Source: Paenarthrobacter ureafaciens (GTDB lineage Bacteria; Actinomycetota; Actinomycetes; Actinomycetales; Micrococcaceae). From it: 64,000 nucleotides of DNA. Positions 1 through 8,247 of the stretch are shown here, in pieces. The position numbers and the translations under genes were made by a program. The stretch spans positions 1,488,001 through 1,552,000 of the forward strand of contig NZ_SBHM01000007.1 of the NCBI RefSeq assembly GCF_004028095.1, given 5' to 3'. The notes below the pieces were generated by a model. It was not told where the DNA came from. It searched no databases and saw only the letters and a list, made by a program, of their open reading frames with translations. Numbering within the stretch: the first letter of the stretch is position 1; each line of letters starts with the position of its first letter.

Positions 1-1
1 C

Positions 2-961
2 TTCGAACTCGTCACGGCCGACGGCACCCAACGACGCGTGTCCAAGGACGAGAACCCGGAACTGTTCTTCCTCCTCAGGGGAGGAAAGGGCAACTTGGGG
101 ATCGTCACGGCAATCGAGTTCCACCTGTTTCCCAGCGAAGACATCTTTGCCGGCGGCGTCTATTTTGACGGCCAGCATGCGGCAACAGTCCTCGATCAGT
201 TCAGCCGGTGGGTGGACACCCTTCCAACGGAAGCATCGGCGTCGTTGGCTTTCCTGCGGCTGCCGGACATGGACATCATCCCGGAACCACTCCGCGGGAA
301 GTTCGTGGTGCACCTCCGTTATGCGTACCAAGGTGATGCCGCAGTGGCCACCCAACTTCTGGAGCCCATGCGCCAGTGCGCCCCCTTCATGATGGATGCC
401 ACGGGTCCGCTTGAGTCCACGCAGTTCGATTCAATCCACCAGGACCCGGACCAACCGGTTCCGGCCCGTGAGCGGGGTTTCCTGCTGGACCGGCTGGATC
501 ACCAGGCCAAGGAGGCCATCCTGCGGCACTTCGGTCCCGGCGTCGAAAGTCCCGTTCTCATGGCGGAGCTTCGCCTCCTCGGCGGTGCCCTGGCGGTTTC
601 GGCCGACGGTGAGGACAGCGTCAGCGGCCGCGACGCGGCATTCAGTTTCTTCATGGCAGGGATAGCCGTCCCGCCCTTGGCGGAGCTGCTTCCGCAGGTG
701 TACGACGCCGTCCAGGAGGATCTGCGCGAGGCCTCCAGCGGTTCGACTTTCGTGAACCTGCACGGGCACTTTGTTGATGCCGAGGACCGCGACCGGGCTT
801 GGGCTCCACGCATCCGGGAGCGCCTGAAGAGGGCCAAAGCGGAAGTCGACCCGAACAACATGTTCAGCTTCGGACATGTCGTAGGGCTGCCGGTCATCGA
901 TCAGACCGTACTGCTCGAGGACGTTGTCACGACCGGCGGCGACGCCGTGCCGGGCAACTAG
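2..961 (+). CDS. FAD-binding oxidoreductase (berberine-bridge type), C-terminal part
   Basis: The reading frame is open from base 2, so the true start lies before the window; 319 residues are visible. The segment RGGKGNLGIVT, near residue 25 of the visible part, matches the end of the PCMH-type FAD-binding domain. The C-terminal DPNNMFSFGH resembles the BBE motif (DPxNxF) that closes the flavin site in berberine-bridge-like enzymes. Such enzymes oxidise secondary metabolites, sugars or aromatic side chains with O2. The N-terminal FAD-attachment region is outside the window, so covalent flavinylation cannot be judged and the substrate is unknown. The next 281 bases before dhaK hold no gene I can support. 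Confidence 0.8.
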   Translation, partial: FELVTADGTQRRVSKDENPELFFLLRGGKGNLGIVTAIEFHLFPSEDIFAGGVYFDGQHAATVLDQFSRWVDTLPTEASASLAFLRLPDMDIIPEPLRGKFVVHLRYAYQGDAAVATQLLEPMRQCAPFMMDATGPLESTQFDSIHQDPDQPVPARERGFLLDRLDHQAKEAILRHFGPGVESPVLMAELRLLGGALAVSADGEDSVSGRDAAFSFFMAGIAVPPLAELLPQVYDAVQEDLREASSGSTFVNLHGHFVDAEDRDRAWAPRIRERLKRAKAEVDPNNMFSFGHVVGLPVIDQTVLLEDVVTTGGDAVPGN

Positions 962-1242
962 GAACACGCCGTGCAAGACCGAGTAACGTTCCCGGACTTC
1001 TCCGCGTTCCAGATTGAGATCCCTTACGGTTCCTGGCTCCACGAGTCGGGATGGTCCGGAGGGCACCCGTCCCACGAGATCTCCTCCGACTTCTGGCCCG
1101 ACGTGCAGGCCAGCCATGATCGGGAGCCCTCCGACGTTGCCAAACAAGGCGGCTAAGAGGACCCCTTGGAGGCCTACCATGGCCGCGGCTGCCGGTAGTA
1201 GGGTCAGAGCACCAGACCACTGCAGGCTCAGGAGCATCGACC

Positions 1243-2244
1243 ATGAAAAAGCTCATCAATGATCCACGTGCGGTGGTGGACGAATCCGTCGAGGGTTTCG
1301 GTATGGCGCATGCCGACCTCGTGGACGTCCACCCCGACCCCAAATTCGTCGTCCGCAAGGGTGCGCCGGTGAAGGGAAAGGTCGCCTTGGTATCGGGCGG
1401 GGGCAGCGGCCACGAACCGCTGCATGCAGGCTTCGTTGGACTCGGCATGTTGGACGCCGCAGTGCCGGGAGCCGTGTTCACCTCACCCACACCCGACCAG
1501 ATCATCCCGGCGACCACCGCGGTGGACTCCGGTGCCGGCGTCGTACACATCGTGAAGAACTACACCGGTGACGTCCTGAACTTCGAGACCGCAGCGGAAA
1601 TGGCCCAGGCCGAAGGCGTGGCCGTCCGCTCGGTGCTCGTGAACGACGACGTTGCCGTGGAGGACTCGCTGTACACGGCCGGGCGGCGCGGCGTCGGCGG
1701 GACGGTCCTCGTGGAGAAGATCGCGGGGGCCGCCGCCGAACGGGGCGACGACCTTGATGCCGTAGCCGCCATCGCCGAGCGCGTGGTGGCGAACGTCCGG
1801 ACCATGGGCGTGGCACTCTCCGGTTGCACGGTCCCGCACGCGGGCACGCCGAGCTTCGAACTCGCTGATGACGAGATTGAGATCGGAATCGGCATCCACG
1901 GCGAACCAGGCCGGCACAAGATTGCCATGGAACCCGCGGATGCCATCACCGACCGGCTGCTGGAACCTGTGCTGGAGGATCTTTCCATCGCCTCCGGGGA
2001 CAAGGTCCTGCTGTTCGTCAACGGCATGGGCGGCACGCCCCTGAGTGAGCTGTACATCGTCTACCGCCGGGCGGCGCAGGTGCTCGCCGAACGGGGTGCC
2101 ACTGTGGAGCGTTCGCTGGTTGGCAATTACGTGACCTCCCTGGAGATGCAGGGATGCTCCGTGTCGGTGCTTCGCCTGGACGATGAACTGACCACCCTTT
2201 GGGACGCTCCCGTCCATACTGCGGCCCTCCGTTGGGGAGTGTGA
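1243..2244 (+). CDS. dhaK: Dihydroxyacetone kinase, substrate-binding subunit DhaK
   Basis: 333 residues, the usual DhaK length. DhaK binds dihydroxyacetone covalently as a hemiaminal on a histidine and hands it to DhaL for phosphorylation. The SGGGSGHEPLHAGF block (about 51-64) and His219 in GIHGEPG are the substrate-binding signatures. An AGGAG ribosome site lies 9 bases before the ATG. It is the first gene of a tight dhaK-dhaL-dhaM operon, so phosphate comes from the PTS (EI/HPr to DhaM) and not from ATP. The product, dihydroxyacetone phosphate, enters glycolysis. No dha regulator is adjacent. Confidence 0.95.
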   Translation: MKKLINDPRAVVDESVEGFGMAHADLVDVHPDPKFVVRKGAPVKGKVALVSGGGSGHEPLHAGFVGLGMLDAAVPGAVFTSPTPDQIIPATTAVDSGAGVVHIVKNYTGDVLNFETAAEMAQAEGVAVRSVLVNDDVAVEDSLYTAGRRGVGGTVLVEKIAGAAAERGDDLDAVAAIAERVVANVRTMGVALSGCTVPHAGTPSFELADDEIEIGIGIHGEPGRHKIAMEPADAITDRLLEPVLEDLSIASGDKVLLFVNGMGGTPLSELYIVYRRAAQVLAERGATVERSLVGNYVTSLEMQGCSVSVLRLDDELTTLWDAPVHTAALRWGV

Positions 2245-2247
2245 GAC

Positions 2248-2901
2248 GTGGGGTTGGGTGTTGATTGGGCTGTGAAGTGGCTGAATCTCTCAGCTGAGGC
2301 CATGGCCGAACATCGTGTGGAACTGATTGAACTTGACCGGGCAATCGGGGACGCGGACCACGGCGAAAATATGGACCGCGGCTTCCAGGCAGTCCTGCAG
2401 AAACTCAACGAGTCACCACCGGAAACGGCCGGGGCAGCGTTGAAGGCTGCGGCCATGGCGCTGATGTCCAAGGTGGGCGGCGCCGCAGGGCCGCTTTACG
2501 GGACTGCCTACCTCCGTGCCGCCACCTCGCTGGGGGATGCGTCCGAGCTCGACGCCGGAGCAGTGGCGTCCGCCTTGGCGGCTGCCCGTGACGGAGTGGT
2601 GGCGCGCGGAAAGGCCGAATTGGGTGACAAGACCATGGTGGACGCCTGGACGCCGGCCGTGGAAGCAGCCCAAAAGGCTGCGGACAACGGCGACGACGCG
2701 TTGTCCGCCCTGCAGGCGGCCGCAGAGGCTGCGGAAACAGGTGCCGTGGCAACCGACCCGCTCGTCGCCCGCAAAGGCCGGGCCAGCTACCTGGGTGAAC
2801 GCAGCGCAGGACACCGGGACCCGGGGGCTGCGTCCACGGCGCTTTTGCTCCGGGCGGCTGCGACGGCGGCGGACGGCGCATCCGGCGGTACCGGCGGATG
2901 A
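2248..2901 (+). CDS. dhaL: Dihydroxyacetone kinase, ADP-binding subunit DhaL
   Basis: 217 residues with a GTG start three bases after the dhaK stop. DhaL carries a permanently bound ADP that DhaM rephosphorylates; the phosphate then goes to dihydroxyacetone on DhaK. Asp30, Asp35 and Asp37 in the run ELDRAIGDADHG match the conserved Mg-ADP ligands of the family. GGAAGPLYGTA (around residue 78) is the second nucleotide-contact loop. Its ATG-A overlap with dhaM shows translational coupling. Confidence 0.94.
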   Translation: MGLGVDWAVKWLNLSAEAMAEHRVELIELDRAIGDADHGENMDRGFQAVLQKLNESPPETAGAALKAAAMALMSKVGGAAGPLYGTAYLRAATSLGDASELDAGAVASALAAARDGVVARGKAELGDKTMVDAWTPAVEAAQKAADNGDDALSALQAAAEAAETGAVATDPLVARKGRASYLGERSAGHRDPGAASTALLLRAAATAADGASGGTGG

Positions 2902-3572
2902 CGGTTGGGATCGTGGTCGTCTCGCACAGCAGCAAGATCGCTGAGGGTGCGGTTGAGCTGGCCACCCAGATGGCGTCCGACGTCGGACTCGTCGCCGCCG
3001 GGGGAACTGACGACGGGCGGATCGGCACCAGCTTCGAGAAGGTGCTGGCCGCCGTCGAGCAGTCCCTTGCCGAAGCCGCAGGCGACGGCGTGGTGGTGCT
3101 GACGGATCTGGGTTCGGCGGTGATGACCGCGGAGTCGGTGAAGGAGTTTGCCAGCGAACCGGACGCGGTGCACCTGGCTGACGCGCCCCTTGTCGAGGGA
3201 CTCGTTGCCGCGGCCGTCGCTGCCCAGGGCGGTGCCGGCGTCGAGGAGGTGCGGAAGGCCGCTGAAGCGGCCGGGGGTGCCGTCGCTGCGCCGGAGGCAG
3301 CGGGAGTGCAGGAACCGGACGTAACGGCCGATTTTGAGCTCATCAATCCGCTGGGAATGCACGCCCGGCCTGCTGCGAAGATCGCCGGAGGACTTTCCGG
3401 GATGGACGCAGAGGTGACCATCAACGGCGCCGATGGAGCATCGATCATGGAACTCATGACCCTGGCTGCAGGGCAGGGTGCCACGCTCCATGTTGAGGCG
3501 CGCGGCGAGGATGCGCAGAAGGCCGTTGACTACGTCCGTGGCTTGGTGGCGGACGGATTCGGCGAACTCTAA
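2898..3572 (+). CDS. dhaM: PTS-dependent DHA kinase phosphotransferase subunit DhaM (EIIA-HPr)
   Basis: 224 residues with two domains. Residues 1 to about 130 form a mannose-type EIIA domain with the phosphorylated His10 in VVVSHSS. After an Ala/Gly linker, about 142-224 is an HPr-like domain with His155 in NPLGMHARPA. It passes phosphate from EI to ADP on DhaL. It lacks the C-terminal EI domain of the E. coli protein, so it depends on the general EI of the cell; the EIIA-HPr arrangement is known in other bacteria. It overlaps dhaL by four bases. Confidence 0.93.
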   Translation: MTVGIVVVSHSSKIAEGAVELATQMASDVGLVAAGGTDDGRIGTSFEKVLAAVEQSLAEAAGDGVVVLTDLGSAVMTAESVKEFASEPDAVHLADAPLVEGLVAAAVAAQGGAGVEEVRKAAEAAGGAVAAPEAAGVQEPDVTADFELINPLGMHARPAAKIAGGLSGMDAEVTINGADGASIMELMTLAAGQGATLHVEARGEDAQKAVDYVRGLVADGFGEL

Positions 3573-3661
3573 TTCGCGACATTTTGCGCCAAGAGATTGA
3601 TAAGTATCCTGATTAGTGATGTTGTAGTAGTACAGGTTCACTACAAGAAAGAGGTGCAAGC

Positions 3662-3838
3662 ATGGGTGCCGATGACAAGATGGAGAACGCTGGCGACAAG
3701 ATCGCAGGCAAGGCAAAAGAAGCCGCCGGTAAGCTGACCGACAACGAGCGCCTCGAAGCCGAAGGCAAGGGTGATCAGGTCAAGAGCGACCTCAAGGGCG
3801 CCGGCGAGAAGGTAAAAGACGCCTTCAAGAAGGACTAA
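3662..3838 (+). CDS. CsbD-family stress protein
   Basis: 58 residues, highly charged, starting MGADDKMENAGDKIAGKAKE. Repeated GDKIAGKAKEAAGK and KGDQVKSDLKGAGEKVKDAF blocks are the CsbD signature (a small hydrophilic general-stress family; molecular role unknown). AAAGAGG lies 7-13 bases before the ATG. Upstream, TTGATAAG (3597-3604) and CTGATTAG (3609-3616) form a 12-nt-spaced imperfect direct repeat that may be a control site. A strong hairpin follows the stop codon. It is too small for many automated callers, but composition, ribosome site and terminator support it. Confidence 0.88.
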   Translation: MGADDKMENAGDKIAGKAKEAAGKLTDNERLEAEGKGDQVKSDLKGAGEKVKDAFKKD

Positions 3839-3847
3839 TTTTCACAT

Positions 3848-3880
3848 CGTCAGGGCCGCTGTGTCACAGCGGCCCTGACG
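3848..3880 (+). terminator. Intrinsic terminator after the csbD-like gene
   Basis: A perfect 16-bp inverted repeat (3848-3863 and 3865-3880) around a single central T is followed by TGTTTCT. It probably folds with about a 5-nt loop. It sits 10 bases after the csbD-like stop and 41 bases before the DUF4235 start. Confidence 0.8.
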
Positions 3881-3921
3881 TGTTTCTACGCATTGACGAT
3901 CTTGAACCCGAGGGAGATTCC

Positions 3922-4182
3922 GTGAACTTTCTGGTTAAACTTTTCGGCCTGGTGATCAGCCTCGGAGCCGGTGCGCTTGCGAACAAAACCCTTGAGGGAC
4001 TTTGGGAGAAGAAAACGGGCAGGCCTGCTCCCAAGGACGGAACCGACCTGGACGATGCACTTCCGGGCGTTCTTGTTTTTGCCGTCGCCTCCGCCGCAGT
4101 AGGAGCCGTGGTCCACGTCCTTACCCAGCGAGGTACCAAGAGCGCTATTGAGCGCATGAAGAAAACCGCAGATGAGGTCTAG
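3922..4182 (+). CDS. DUF4235-family small membrane protein
   Basis: 86 residues from the GTG at 3922, chosen because GAGGGAG lies 7-13 bases upstream; an in-frame start at 3880 would fall in the terminator stem. The order is a short hydrophobic N-terminus (FLVKLFGLVISLGAGALANK), a conserved charged stretch LEGLWEKKTGRPAPKDG, then a second hydrophobic segment LPGVLVFAVASAAVGAVVHV. This is the actinobacterial DUF4235 pattern; function unknown. It follows a csbD-like gene, which suggests a stress or envelope role by context only. Confidence 0.8.
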   Translation: MNFLVKLFGLVISLGAGALANKTLEGLWEKKTGRPAPKDGTDLDDALPGVLVFAVASAAVGAVVHVLTQRGTKSAIERMKKTADEV

Positions 4183-4186
4183 CGAA

Positions 4187-4549
4187 ATGGCTATAGCGAA
4201 GCATCCCAGTGTTGTTATCGATTGCCCGGACGCGCGCGCCCTGGCCAACTTCTATGGCGAGCTGCTGGGTTGGGAAGTGTCCAACGAAGAGGGCGACTGG
4301 ATGGACATCCGTCCCGCCGACGGCAGCAACTGTATTTCCTTCCAGCAAGTAGACGTCTACCAGGCACCGGTGTGGCCCGGCCAGACCATTCCGCAGCAGA
4401 TGCACTTCGATGTGGTGGTGGAGGATCTCGACGAGGCTGAAAAAGCCGTCCTGGCGCTGGGAGCCAGCAAGGCCGACCATCAACCGGGCGAGACGTTCCG
4501 GGTGTTCCTCGATCCGGCCGGGCATCCGTTCTGCCTCTGCCTCTCCTAG
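4187..4549 (+). CDS. VOC (glyoxalase/bleomycin-resistance superfamily) protein
   Basis: 120 residues from ATG 4187 (an in-frame ATG at 4172 would overlap the preceding gene). A single VOC module: VVIDCPDARALANFYGELLGW at the N-terminus, then MHFDVVVEDLDEAEKAV and a C-terminal VFLDPAGHPFCLCL. The usual metal-ligand positions are partly present (His in MHFDV; final Glu of the FxDPxGxxFEL consensus replaced by Cys). It may therefore be a binding protein and not a metalloenzyme. Substrate unknown. Confidence 0.82.
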   Translation: MAIAKHPSVVIDCPDARALANFYGELLGWEVSNEEGDWMDIRPADGSNCISFQQVDVYQAPVWPGQTIPQQMHFDVVVEDLDEAEKAVLALGASKADHQPGETFRVFLDPAGHPFCLCLS

Positions 4550-4555
4550 CCGGAA

Positions 4556-5352
4556 TTAGTCCTTTGCCGAACCGGGTTCGCTGAGCCGGCGGCCAAAGGC
4601 GGCGCCGGCGGCGTCGGGCAGGATGTTGGAACCCAAACCCATGGTGCGGGACTTGACGGAGCCTCCCAGGGCCGTTCCCTCACCCTTCATGAGGGCCCTG
4701 AAACCTTGCTCCGCCACCTGCGCCGCGTCGTCCTTCTCTTCGCTTCCCACTTTGGTGTCCAGGAGGCCTGCCTTCTCGAAGAACGGCGTCTCCGTTGGCC
4801 CGGCAGGAGCGTTGTGACGCTGACGCCTGTGTCCTTCAGTTCATTTCGCAGCGCCTGTCCGAAGGATTGAACGAACGACTTGGAAGCCCCGTAGATCGCT
4901 TGGAAGGGCGCGGGTGTGCGGGCAATGATCGACGACGTGAACAGGATCCGGCCGCTGCTGCGGGCGGCCATGTCCCTGGCCACCCACTTCGCGATGCTGA
5001 CGGCGGCGGCGACATTGAGGTCGATGATCCTCAGCTCCTGGGCGAGGTCCGTCTCGATGAAGGGCCCGCCGACGCCGATGCCGGCGTTGATGGCAGCGGC
5101 TTCGAGGGGTTTGCCGAACGCACTGACCGCCGTCTGCAGGGTTCCGGAACCGGACCTCTCGGCCAGGTCTATCTGAAGCGGAGTCGGTGTTCCGCCCAAG
5201 CCAGCCAGGCTTTCGGCCGCGCTGCGGATGTCCTCTCCGTCGGCCACCATGATGGTGTCGAAGCCGTTGCTGAGGAACTGTTTCGCAAGCTCGTAGCCGA
5301 TGCCGGAGGAAGCTCCTGTGACCAAGGCCAGGGGATTGTCGCTGGTTTCCAT
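4556..5352 (-). pseudogene. Short-chain dehydrogenase/reductase with a frameshift
   Basis: The minus-strand frame starts at ATG 5352 with LALVTGASSGIGYELAKQF (Rossmann GxxxGxG) and continues through NAG and S...YGASK catalytic residues (IYGASKSFV) to VSVTTLLPG. At about 4797-4803 the frame breaks. One extra C in the GGCC run (GGCC to GGCCC on the coding strand) would restore PTETPFFEKAG and join a second open stretch ending at 4556 (SEPGSAKD). The whole would be about 265 residues, a normal SDR length. Either the gene is inactivated by a 1-base deletion or this is a sequencing error in a short C run. The catalytic core lies before the break. Confidence 0.8.
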
Positions 5353-5440
5353 GATTCTAAGGGTACTTAGTATTTGGTGGAATGGCACGGGTGGAGCCGG
5401 CCCTTCTTTGCAGCGGTGGAGGCTCCTGACCGGTTCCCGT

Positions 5441-7417
5441 TCAGCCGACGTGGACCCACGGGCGCTTGCTGACATCGGGAACTGCTTCGCGAAGGACTTC
5501 CCGGGTAACGGGTGCAATTTCGCCCTCGCCGAGGACCAGGAACCTGAAGAGATTCGTCAAGGGATTGCCTTCGGTCCAACGGAAGTAAATGTGCGGCATG
5601 AGCCCGGTGGCGTCCCTGATGTGGAGAAGGACGGAGGCAATGGTGTTTGGAACCACCGGGCCATGGACTTCGAGGATCTTGTAGCCGTGGCGGGTGACGC
5701 CGCGAACGTGGAGTTCTGTTTCGAAATCGGATGAATCGTCCACGATCACTTCGAGGAAGAGGGGATCGTGAGCGAGGGGAAGGTGGCTCACCTCGATGGC
5801 CGAAGCGAGCTTATCCCGGTAGGCCGCAGCAGAAACACGCAGCGGCTCGTGGGCGATGAGGGCGATGGGGCCTTCCCAGGTGGTGGACATGAACTCCAGT
5901 GCCTGCTCGTCGAGGTGAACCCGGGTGGCATGAAGTTCAAAAGAGCGCCGGACGCGGGAGAGCAGGGAAATCACCACGATGCCCAGGATGAAGATTGCCG
6001 CGATCCTGATGCCCTCCGGGCGCTCAATGACATTGGTGATGGTGGTGTAGATGAAAACAGCGGCGATGGCACCAAAGCCCACGGTTCGTTTGGGTTGTTG
6101 CTTCCGACGGGCCGACAGCGTGACGGCGACGGCGGCGGAGGTCATGAGGACCAGGACGCCGGTGGCGTAGGCACCGCCCTGGGCGTCGACGTCGGCGTCG
6201 AAGATGACCGTGATGAAGAACGCCACGAACGTGAAAACGAGCACCAACGGTCGGACGGCTTTTGCCCAGTCCGGGGCCATGCCGTACCGGGGAAGGTACC
6301 TCGGTACCAGGTTCAGCAGACCGGCCATGGCGGAGGCGCCGGCGAACCACAGGATCGCGATGGTGCTGATGTCGTAGACGCTGCCGAAACCGGTCCCCAG
6401 GTACTCGTGGGCGAGGTAGGCCATGGCGCGGCCGTTCGCCTCTCCTCCTGCTTGGAATTCGTGCTCCGGGATGAGGACCACGGTGATGAAGCTGGTGGTG
6501 AGGAGAAAGCCGCTCATGATCAGCGCGGCACTGGTGAGCATGCGCCGGGTTCCCCTGATGCGGCCTGCCGGGTTGGCTTCGGAGTCCCTGGCATCGCCGC
6601 GGACCTGGGGCATCACCGCAACGCCGGTTTCGAATCCGGACAGGCCAAGGGCCAGTTTCGGGAAAACAACCAACGCGACCGCCACGGCCATGAGCGGGTT
6701 CCCATGGGAGGTCACCAAGGTGTTCCACCAACCGTTGACGGCCAGCGGATGCGTGAAGACCTGGACCAGGGTCACGGCCACCACCACGGCATTGAGTGCA
6801 AGATACAAGGCAACCAGAACGACGGCGACCCCGATTGCTTCCCTGAATCCCCGCAGGAAAACAGCGCCCAGGAGTGCCAGCAGGAACAGGGTGATCAGCA
6901 CGTTCTGCCCGTGCAACCAGCCGGGAACAACAGGATTCTCAATCAGGTGCGCAGTGGCGTCGGCAGCGGAAAGCGTCATGGTGATCATGAAGTCTGTTGC
7001 GGCGAAGCCAAGCAGGACCAGGACCAGTAGCTTGCCGCGCCAGCGGGGCAGCAAACGTTCGAGCATGGCGATGGACCCTTCGCCCCGGTGGCTTTCACCG
7101 GCCACGCGCCGGTAGACCGGCAGGGCACCGAGAAGTGTCACGGCGACCAGCACCAAGGTAGCCAGCGGCGAGATGACGCCGGCAGCGAGGGCAGCGATGG
7201 CCGGCTGGTAGCCCAAGGTAGAGAAGTAGTCCACACCCGTCAGGCACATGACCTGCCACCACGCATGCTTCCTGGTATGGGCATCGCCCACAGCACCCGG
7301 GCCCTGGTGGAGGCCTTTACTGTCCTGCAGCCCGAACAGCAGCCAGTTCTTCAGGGCCTCCCCGCCTTTTGGGCGGAGTGCAGACGGATCTGCCGGGGGC
7401 CTGCTCAACGTGGTCAT
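5441..7417 (-). CDS. APC-superfamily permease, candidate KimA/KUP-like K+ importer
   Basis: 658 residues; start ATG 7417, with GGAAAGGA 5-12 bases before it. About twelve membrane segments fill residues 50-480. The first contains [18 protein letters not shown], the unwound-helix pattern of APC transporters resembling KimA (SSDALSSVAYG). A soluble C-terminal domain of about 170 residues follows, as in KimA/KUP proteins and unlike most amino-acid permeases. It lies 149 bases downstream of kdpE on the same strand, which suggests KdpDE control and potassium as substrate. That is inference; a plain annotation would be 'amino acid permease'. Confidence 0.72.
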   Translation of the reverse strand: MTTLSRPPADPSALRPKGGEALKNWLLFGLQDSKGLHQGPGAVGDAHTRKHAWWQVMCLTGVDYFSTLGYQPAIAALAAGVISPLATLVLVAVTLLGALPVYRRVAGESHRGEGSIAMLERLLPRWRGKLLVLVLLGFAATDFMITMTLSAADATAHLIENPVVPGWLHGQNVLITLFLLALLGAVFLRGFREAIGVAVVLVALYLALNAVVVAVTLVQVFTHPLAVNGWWNTLVTSHGNPLMAVAVALVVFPKLALGLSGFETGVAVMPQVRGDARDSEANPAGRIRGTRRMLTSAALIMSGFLLTTSFITVVLIPEHEFQAGGEANGRAMAYLAHEYLGTGFGSVYDISTIAILWFAGASAMAGLLNLVPRYLPRYGMAPDWAKAVRPLVLVFTFVAFFITVIFDADVDAQGGAYATGVLVLMTSAAVAVTLSARRKQQPKRTVGFGAIAAVFIYTTITNVIERPEGIRIAAIFILGIVVISLLSRVRRSFELHATRVHLDEQALEFMSTTWEGPIALIAHEPLRVSAAAYRDKLASAIEVSHLPLAHDPLFLEVIVDDSSDFETELHVRGVTRHGYKILEVHGPVVPNTIASVLLHIRDATGLMPHIYFRWTEGNPLTNLFRFLVLGEGEIAPVTREVLREAVPDVSKRPWVHVG

Positions 7418-7566
7418 GGATTCCTTTCCGCGTTGCAAGACGTCGGCACCGCGTTCAGTGCGAAGCTAACACCGGCCATGAACTGCGGATCGGGAAAGGA
7501 GTTTTTCTTGATAAATCTTTTACGCCCGCCACTTCGGAGTCTCCGCGGGCACGCGCGCGGCCGGTT

Positions 7567-8247
7567 TCAGGGCTCGAAGCGGTACCCCATCCCGGCCTCG
7601 GTGAGCAGATGTTTGGGCCGGGCCGGGTCGCTCTCAAGCTTCCGGCGCAGCTGCCCCATGTAGACGCGCAGATAATGGGTCTCGTCGGCATAGCCCGGCC
7701 CCCACACTTTCGCCAGCATCTGCTGTTGGGTGATGAGCTTGCCGGGGTTCCGCACCAGCAGTTCAAGGATCGCCCACTCCCGGGGCGTCAAACGGACCGC
7801 GGCTCCGTTCCGAAGCACCTTCCGGTTGGCCAGGTCGACCTCAAAATCCCCGACGTCGACCGTCGGGCCGTGCGCCCCGACGTCGGGGGCCAAACGGCGC
7901 CCGGCGACGCGGAGCCGCGCCAGAAGCTCATCGAGTCCGAACGGCTTCGTGACGTAGTCGTCGGCACCGGCATCCAGCGCCCGCACCTTGTCGACGGACC
8001 CGTGGCGGGCTGAAAGGACAATGATCGGCGTGATGCTGGTGCGGCGGATCCTGGCGATGACGTCCACGCCGTTGATGTCCGGCAGCCCGAGATCCAGGAC
8101 GATGACATCGGGCGCGCTGGTTTCGGCGTGGTTCAAAGCTGACAGTCCGTCCAACGCCGTCAACACCCGGTAGCCCTCTGCCTGCAGGTTGATTTGCAGG
8201 GCCCGAAGGAGTTGCGGTTCGTCATCCACCACCAGAACGGTCCTCAC
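7567..8247 (-). CDS. kdpE: KdpE-type response regulator
   Basis: 226 residues: a receiver domain (about 1-120) with acidic pocket DDE at 8-10, phospho-acceptor Asp in VIVLDLGLPD (about 52) and Lys in VTKPFG (about 101), then an OmpR/PhoB winged helix (about 130-226). It overlaps kdpD by four bases. KdpE normally activates kdpFABC when K+ is low; no kdpFABC lies in this window, so the nearest candidate target is the APC permease downstream. Confidence 0.9.
   Translation of the reverse strand: MRTVLVVDDEPQLLRALQINLQAEGYRVLTALDGLSALNHAETSAPDVIVLDLGLPDINGVDVIARIRRTSITPIIVLSARHGSVDKVRALDAGADDYVTKPFGLDELLARLRVAGRRLAPDVGAHGPTVDVGDFEVDLANRKVLRNGAAVRLTPREWAILELLVRNPGKLITQQQMLAKVWGPGYADETHYLRVYMGQLRRKLESDPARPKHLLTEAGMGYRFEP

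Noticed and set aside
971..1156. 61-residue plus-strand frame before dhaK
   Set aside because: No ribosome site and no recognisable motif. The 281-base gap is better read as the dha leader.
431..1237. Long minus-strand open frame overlapping the flavoenzyme end and the dhaK upstream region
   Set aside because: It covers a clear coding frame on the other strand, has no ribosome site and its translation resembles no family; a GC-rich shadow.
5768..7030. 420-residue plus-strand frame antisense to the APC permease
   Set aside because: Composition (Gly, Asp, Gln, His rich) is that of an antisense shadow; the permease frame is supported by membrane segments and motifs.
7418..7566. Possible c-di-AMP (ydaO-type) riboswitch before the APC permease
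   Set aside because: I looked for it because KimA genes often carry one, but could not identify the conserved core by eye. A covariance-model search would settle it.
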